A stretch of DNA of 7,208 nucleotides from Bacteroidota bacterium (GTDB lineage: Bacteria; Bacteroidota; Bacteroidia; NS11-12g; UBA955). The stretch spans positions 1 to 7,208 of the forward strand of contig VMCP01000158.1 of the NCBI GenBank assembly GCA_008081305.1. Reading direction: 5' to 3'. The notes under the pieces were generated by a model. It ran no database searches and was not told where the DNA came from. It worked only from the letters and a program-made list of their open reading frames with translations. A program made the position numbers and the translations under genes. Positions 1-4,490 of this stretch are shown here, in pieces. How positions within the stretch are numbered: position 1 is the stretch's first letter; each line of letters opens with the position of its first letter.

Positions 1-136
1 GGCATGATTTAGAGTTGTAGAATGATTGACTTATGATTATCGAATTATGCTATTTAACATAATGTAAATTATCAAACAAAAGGATCAAAACCCAGACCAT
101 GTATGGCAAATCGAACTTGGCTTGATAACTCTCAAT
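1..136. other. Intergenic sequence with no recognisable gene
   Basis: This A/T-rich stretch lies beyond the terminator of the gyrA-TPR unit. The minus-strand open frame that crosses it (247 down to 50) is a shadow: it overlaps the end of the TPR gene and the terminator hairpin. A small hairpin (ATTATG at 44-49, CATAAT at 58-63) is present. No tRNA, RBS-start combination or convincing promoter was found. Whatever gene lies further left is outside the window. Confidence 0.6.
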
Positions 137-164
137 AAAAAAGGCATCTCTTTGAGATGCCTTT
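137..164 (-). terminator. Rho-independent terminator of the gyrA-TPR unit
   Basis: On the minus strand, AAAGGCATCTC and GAGATGCCTTT form a perfect 11-bp stem with a three-base AAA loop, and the distal arm runs into six T. It starts 21 bases after the TAA of the TPR gene and so most likely ends the gyrA-TPR transcript. On the plus strand the tail (TTTGTCGTTTT) is interrupted, so termination of a converging transcript is possible but weaker. Confidence 0.9.
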
Positions 165-185
165 GTCGTTTTAATAATTTTACTT

Positions 186-1751
186 TTAAAACTGTAGGTA
201 AAGTCTTGCGCCTTCACCTTCGACTTCCTTTTCAGCGACAACTTCATCGTTCACCAGGATCTCTCCTTTAACGAAACCACCATCATTTATAGTTATTGCC
301 AAACTCAGCATGTCAGACTTTTCCGTGTAGTCAAAAGTCTTTTCCCATGAATATCCGTTTTTCGTCCATCCAGCCTTTTTGTAGTCAGCATCGGTTTTGG
401 CGTATAAAGTTGAATTCGTGTTTCTCTTGTTTTGATAACCAATCTGAAGATCACCTGCATTACCAGATATACGGTAAGTGAATTTATCTCCAATATATAG
501 GCTAAAACCATTGAGTGTTCTAATCTTATCACGTTGCTCAGCTGCACATGACTTGTCTTCAAGTTCCATACAGCAACGGCGAATTCCTTTACTAATATTG
601 ATTAACTCTTCCTTGCTGTATTTTGGGTTTTCAGAAGCATATTGTAAATAACCACGGGCTTCCTCAAATAATGCTAATAGAGCTTTTTCTCTTTTTGTTT
701 TCTCCTCACCAGCCAAAGAACTCAATCCTTTCATTAGATCTCTCGTCTTATAGGTAATAAGGGAAACGCCTAAATTCCAATTAGCATCGTAGTTGTATTC
801 ATCCATTTCTCGCGCCTTTCTATAGTCCGATGTGGCTTGGTCGTAGTTCTTTTGTTGTTCATTTAAGTACCCACGTATCCAATAATTACGAGAAGTTGGT
901 TGCTCTGCAATCTGGTTGTCAACTTCCTCCATTAGTTCTTCTGTACGATCAATCGTGAGATAGTAATTCACCAACAGGTTAAAGATATCGTTGGCATAAT
1001 TAGACTTTTCTAATGCTGTTTTGATTACCTCCTTTGCACCCGACGTGTCTCCTTTGTTTAATCGCATTTTGGAGATACTTTCAACCACAAAAGGAATTGG
1101 GTTCTCATTCTTGACTAGATCAGATAGCAATACCTCTCTTTTTAATTCATCGGAGTTGTTTAACGCGTGATAGGCAATTCTTTCAACAAAGAAATCGCGT
1201 TCTATTTTTTGACCTTTTAATTGATTGGTCATGCTCGTATCCAAACGCTCGTACATTAATAGCAAGCTCTGGAAATAACCAATCATGGTATCATTGTAAA
1301 GCGCTTTTGCCTCGCCTTCAGCTTTATTGATATCCTCAGTATAACCTTGAGCTTCGTTAAAAGCAGATGCAAACGCATTGCTCAATGCGTACTGAGCTTC
1401 CTCCTTATCAGAGCCGCGTTTTTTTCCGTCGCTGTTGTAAAACTCAATAATCGAGTTAGCAGACTTGAGCCCAGCTTGATGGCTAATGGGTTTAATCATA
1501 GGATTTCCTTTGAATTGGAAAATTTGCTGATAAACCTTTGAACGAACGAGCCACATTCTGGGGTCGTTAGCTGTTTTCGGATGCGTCTTTGCCTTTTCGA
1601 TTTCTTCGTAAGCAATGATTACATCTTGTGGTGCTTTACTTTCTAACGCGTATTCTGCAGAATTTATGGCTCGTCTTTGGCCAAAAACACTAATGCTTGC
1701 AACGGTTAATAATCCTAGAGATGCTAATTGTTTAACGTATGTGAACTTCAT
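186..1751 (-). CDS. Exported TPR protein with a C-terminal beta-rich (MmpS-like) domain
   Basis: The function is unknown. The protein has 521 residues, ATG to TAA. Residues 1-24 look like a type I signal peptide (Lys2, Lys7, hydrophobic SLGLLTVASISVFG, likely cleavage before Gln25), so it is probably periplasmic or envelope-associated; there is no lipobox Cys. Residues ~30-410 are almost entirely helical. The clearest tetratricopeptide unit is about 287-320 (YWIRGYLNEQQKNYDQA followed by A..D..N), continuing into ANWNLGVSLI; a weaker one lies at about 224-262. TPRs normally bind partner proteins. A Cys cluster (393, 394, 402) closes the helical part. Residues ~415-521 change to beta-strand character: FTYRISG, then LQIGYQN, Trp462 and Trp469, LSLAITIND, GEILVNDEVVAEKE and ARLYLQF. 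This order resembles MmpS/Ig-like accessory domains, but that is my reading by eye. The start is fixed by the signal peptide and lies two bases after the gyrA stop, implying co-transcription. I recall a TPR gene after gyrA in other Bacteroidota, but did not verify it. Confidence 0.88.
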   Translation of the reverse strand: MKFTYVKQLASLGLLTVASISVFGQRRAINSAEYALESKAPQDVIIAYEEIEKAKTHPKTANDPRMWLVRSKVYQQIFQFKGNPMIKPISHQAGLKSANSIIEFYNSDGKKRGSDKEEAQYALSNAFASAFNEAQGYTEDINKAEGEAKALYNDTMIGYFQSLLLMYERLDTSMTNQLKGQKIERDFFVERIAYHALNNSDELKREVLLSDLVKNENPIPFVVESISKMRLNKGDTSGAKEVIKTALEKSNYANDIFNLLVNYYLTIDRTEELMEEVDNQIAEQPTSRNYWIRGYLNEQQKNYDQATSDYRKAREMDEYNYDANWNLGVSLITYKTRDLMKGLSSLAGEEKTKREKALLALFEEARGYLQYASENPKYSKEELINISKGIRRCCMELEDKSCAAEQRDKIRTLNGFSLYIGDKFTYRISGNAGDLQIGYQNKRNTNSTLYAKTDADYKKAGWTKNGYSWEKTFDYTEKSDMLSLAITINDGGFVKGEILVNDEVVAEKEVEGEGARLYLQF

Positions 1752-1753
1752 AT

Positions 1754-4348
1754 TTAATTTTCAGTGTTTTCTGTTTCGGCTCCGTTGTTTTCATCGGTTC
1801 CATTATTTGTTGGAGAATCAGTTCCTTCAGTCGGTTGGTCTTGATTTTCCTCAGCGCCCTCCTGCTCCTCTTCGTCATCGTTACGTGGGGTTTTTGCAAT
1901 ACTGGCTATGGTGTCGTTCTTTTTCAAATTGATCAATTTAACACCTTGGGTTGCTCTTCCCATAATACGCAATGAATCGATCGCCATTCTGATGGTCATC
2001 CCACTACGACAGATAATCATCAAACCATCTTCATCTGTGACGTCCATAATACCTACTAAATGACCGGTTTTTTCCGTTATGGAAATGGTTTTTACCCCTT
2101 TTCCTCCACGACCTGTAATTCGATAGTCATCTATATTAGAACGTTTTCCATATCCATTTTCGCTTACTACGAGGATGTTTGATGCGCTTACTTCAGTATT
2201 TACACAAATCATGCCAATTACCTCATCGACTTCACTCTCTAGTGCAACTCCTCGAACACCAGCTGCTGTTCTTCCCATGGCACGAACCTTAGATTCATTG
2301 AAACGAATGGCCTTGCCTAGTCTTTTTGCAATAATGATATCGCTGTTACCGTCGGTAACTCTCGCTTGAAGTAATTCATCTCCCTCCCTAATGGTAATGG
2401 CATTAATACCATTCGTACGTGGACGGCTATATGCCTCAATAGACGTTTTCTTAATGATACCATTTTTGGTAACCATCACAATAAAGTTATTCGCCAAATA
2501 TTCAGGATCTTTAAGATCCTTAATATTCAAATAAGCCTTTATGGTATCATCCGATGGGATATTTATAAGGTTTTGTATAGGTCTTCCCTTCGTTGCTTTT
2601 GCTCCTTCAGGAATCTCGTATACTTTCAACCAAAAACACCTACCCTGCTCAGTAAATAATAATAGGTAGTTGTGTGTGCTGGCAACAAATAAATGCTCAA
2701 CGAAGTCTTCGTCACGATGCGATACACCCTTAAGTCCCCTGCCGCCACGATGTTGTTCACGGTATTCTGTTAGTAAGGTGCGTTTAATATATCCTTTATG
2801 AGAAATGGTAATCACCACTTCTTCGTTAGGGATTAAGTCTTCAATGTTTATTTCTTCAGCATTGAACTCAATGTTCGTCCTTCTTTCATCGCCGTATTTC
2901 TCGGCAATCTCAAGAATTTCCGATTTAATGATGCCCATACGCATACTCTTGTCTGAGAGTATCTCTTCGTACTCCTTGATTTCTTTGAGTACTTCTTCGT
3001 ATTCTGCACGAATCTTATCAATTTCAAGACCCGTTAAACGCTGAAGCCTCATATCCAAGATGGCTTTGGATTGGATTTCAGATAAACCGAAGTCGTTCAT
3101 TAAGCCTGATTTTGCTTCATCCGGAGTTTTACTCTTTCGAATCAAAGCGATCACTGCATCTAAATTATCTAAAGCGATAATAAGACCCTCTAATATGTGA
3201 ATACGTTTACGCGCTTCTTTCAGTAAATACTCGGTTCTGCGAACAACAATTTCATGACGATGCTCAACGTAATGTTTGATCAGGTCTTTCAGATTTAGCA
3301 TCTCCGGACGACCCTTGACTAGAGCAATATTATTAATTGAAAATGAGCTTTGAAGAGGCGTATACTTAAACAATTGGTTTAATACTACGTTGGGTATAGC
3401 ATCTCGTTTTAATTCAAATACAATACGCATTCCCTGACGACCACTTTCATCTCTTACAGCAGAAATACCGTCTATAACTTTTTCTTGAACCAAATCTACA
3501 GCCTTAACTATGATTTGAGGAGGAGACACCTGATAAGGCACTTCGGTCACCACAATCAGCTCTTTTCCTGTTTTAGTAACCTCTATCTCAGCTTTACCGC
3601 GCATTACTACCCTACCTCTTCCAGTTTCATATGCATCTTTTATGCCTTCCACACCGTAAATGGTGCCACCAGTTGGAAAGTCTGGTCCTTTGATAGAGTT
3701 CATTAACTCCTCAACAGTGATATCATGATTGTCGATATATTGAGCAACGGCTTCACAGACCTCTGTTAGGTTGTGTGGTGCCATATTGGTTGCCATTCCC
3801 ACCGCAATACCAGCGGCTCCATTGACCAATAGACTTGGGATTTTAGATGGAAGTACACTTGGTTCCTTGAGGCTCTCGTCAAAATTTGGACGGAAATCTA
3901 CCGTTTCTTTGTCAATATCGGTAATCATTTCCTCGGCAATCTTTCTTAAACGCGCTTCTGTATAACGCATAGCTGCCGGTGGAACACCATCGATGCTACC
4001 AAAGTTACCTTGCCCATCTACGAATGGGTAGCGAACGCTCCAATCTTGTGCTAGACGTACCATGGTGTCGTAAACTGATGAATCTCCGTGTGGATGATAT
4101 TTACCTAAAACCTCACCCACAATACGAGCTGACTTTTTATATGGCCTATTAGAAGCTAGCCCTAAATCGACCATACCGAATAAAACCCTACGATGCACGG
4201 GCTTTAGTCCATCCCTTACGTCGGGTAATGCACGAGACACAATCACAGACATCGAGTAATCGATGTAGGCGGTCTTCATTTCATCCTCGATATTTATCGG
4301 GATGATTCTCTCGTTTAACTCTTCTGGACGTTCGTTATTCTCTTCCAT
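1754..4348 (-). CDS. gyrA: DNA gyrase subunit A
   Basis: GyrA is the breakage-reunion subunit of the A2B2 type IIA topoisomerase that introduces negative supercoils using ATP; it acts on cytoplasmic DNA. The gene is complete: 864 residues, ATG to TAA. The N-terminal half has SVIVSRALPDVRDGLKPVHRR (about 34-54), the quinolone-determining segment with KYHPHGDSSVYD (83-94), and the catalytic Tyr129 in AAMRYTEARL. Ser90 and Asp94 correspond to E. coli Ser83 and Asp87 and are the susceptible-type residues. A coiled-coil and tower region follows to about 490. The C-terminal pinwheel shows six blade motifs at about 529-541, 577-595, 640-652, 688-701, 742-755 and 793-806. The first is the GyrA box, here QHRGGRG (532-538), which separates GyrA from ParC. 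Residues 823-864 form an acidic tail with 16 Asp/Glu and no Lys/Arg. Val122 replaces the Asp usually found seven residues before the catalytic Tyr. The TPR gene starts two bases downstream, suggesting an operon. No frameshift or truncation is seen. Confidence 0.98.
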   Translation of the reverse strand: MEENNERPEELNERIIPINIEDEMKTAYIDYSMSVIVSRALPDVRDGLKPVHRRVLFGMVDLGLASNRPYKKSARIVGEVLGKYHPHGDSSVYDTMVRLAQDWSVRYPFVDGQGNFGSIDGVPPAAMRYTEARLRKIAEEMITDIDKETVDFRPNFDESLKEPSVLPSKIPSLLVNGAAGIAVGMATNMAPHNLTEVCEAVAQYIDNHDITVEELMNSIKGPDFPTGGTIYGVEGIKDAYETGRGRVVMRGKAEIEVTKTGKELIVVTEVPYQVSPPQIIVKAVDLVQEKVIDGISAVRDESGRQGMRIVFELKRDAIPNVVLNQLFKYTPLQSSFSINNIALVKGRPEMLNLKDLIKHYVEHRHEIVVRRTEYLLKEARKRIHILEGLIIALDNLDAVIALIRKSKTPDEAKSGLMNDFGLSEIQSKAILDMRLQRLTGLEIDKIRAEYEEVLKEIKEYEEILSDKSMRMGIIKSEILEIAEKYGDERRTNIEFNAEEINIEDLIPNEEVVITISHKGYIKRTLLTEYREQHRGGRGLKGVSHRDEDFVEHLFVASTHNYLLLFTEQGRCFWLKVYEIPEGAKATKGRPIQNLINIPSDDTIKAYLNIKDLKDPEYLANNFIVMVTKNGIIKKTSIEAYSRPRTNGINAITIREGDELLQARVTDGNSDIIIAKRLGKAIRFNESKVRAMGRTAAGVRGVALESEVDEVIGMICVNTEVSASNILVVSENGYGKRSNIDDYRITGRGGKGVKTISITEKTGHLVGIMDVTDEDGLMIICRSGMTIRMAIDSLRIMGRATQGVKLINLKKNDTIASIAKTPRNDDEEEQEGAEENQDQPTEGTDSPTNNGTDENNGAETENTEN

Positions 4349-4459
4349 ACTTTAATTTACTAAGTATTGCAATATACTCTCACCCGCTGTATCTCACTAG
4401 GCTGCTAGGGCATTATTCCCCACATTTTTTAGACAATAATCAACATCTAAAACGGGCAT
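4349..4459 (-). promoter_or_regulatory. Leader/promoter region of gyrA (location inferred)
   Basis: These ~110 bases lie between the M16 terminator and the gyrA start codon and must hold the gyrA promoter if the terminator is efficient. I see no good match to the Bacteroidota consensus (TTG, then TAnnTTTG about 19-21 bases on). The nearest is a poor TATATTG on the minus strand at about 4371-4377. The start is preceded by A/T-rich sequence (TAAATTAAAGT) without a Shine-Dalgarno site, which is normal in this phylum. A perfect 10-bp palindrome, TATTGCAATA, sits at 4365-4374, and a CTAGG direct repeat lies near 4397-4409. The regulatory role is inferred from position only. Confidence 0.45.
4365..4374. 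repeat. Short perfect palindrome TATTGCAATA upstream of gyrA
   Basis: The ten bases are identical on both strands. They lie 17-26 bases before the gyrA ATG. Symmetry continues imperfectly outward (AGTATTG on one side, CAATATACT on the other, with a two-base offset). It could be a protein-binding half-site pair or a chance occurrence in A/T-rich sequence; nothing in the window decides between these. Confidence 0.3.
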
Positions 4460-4488
4460 AAAAAAAGGCGGTTTCAAAACCGCCTTTT
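4460..4488 (-). terminator. Rho-independent terminator of the M16 peptidase gene
   Basis: Read on the minus strand, the arms GGCGGTTT and AAACCGCC form a perfect 8-bp stem around a two-base TG (7 bp with a tetraloop), followed by seven T. Flanking AAAA and TTTT can lengthen the stem. It begins two bases after the M16 TAA stop, so it very probably ends that transcript and insulates gyrA. A run of four T on the plus strand gives it weak bidirectional potential. Confidence 0.9.
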
Positions 4489-4490
4489 AC

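Noticed and set aside
26..63. TTGACT followed by TATTTA and a small ATTATG/CATAAT hairpin, as a plus-strand promoter
   Set aside because: The spacing (19) and the second box are poor for sigma-70 and do not fit the Bacteroidota TAnnTTTG pattern, and no plus-strand gene follows: the next genes run the other way.
105..122. GTTCGAT on the minus strand, like a tRNA T-loop
   Set aside because: The flanking bases do not form a five-pair T stem, and no acceptor, D or anticodon arm can be built around it.
305..562. Minus-strand 85-codon frame overlapping the TPR gene
   Set aside because: It lies in another frame of the C-terminal domain, whose main frame is uninterrupted and protein-like.
1615..1932. 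Plus-strand open frame of 105 codons across the gyrA-TPR junction
   Set aside because: It is antisense to the signal peptide of one gene and the acidic tail of the other; its composition is that of a shadow frame and no family is recognisable.
4395..4410. CTAGG direct repeat in the gyrA leader
   Set aside because: Two five-base copies separated by a few bases are too short to distinguish from chance.
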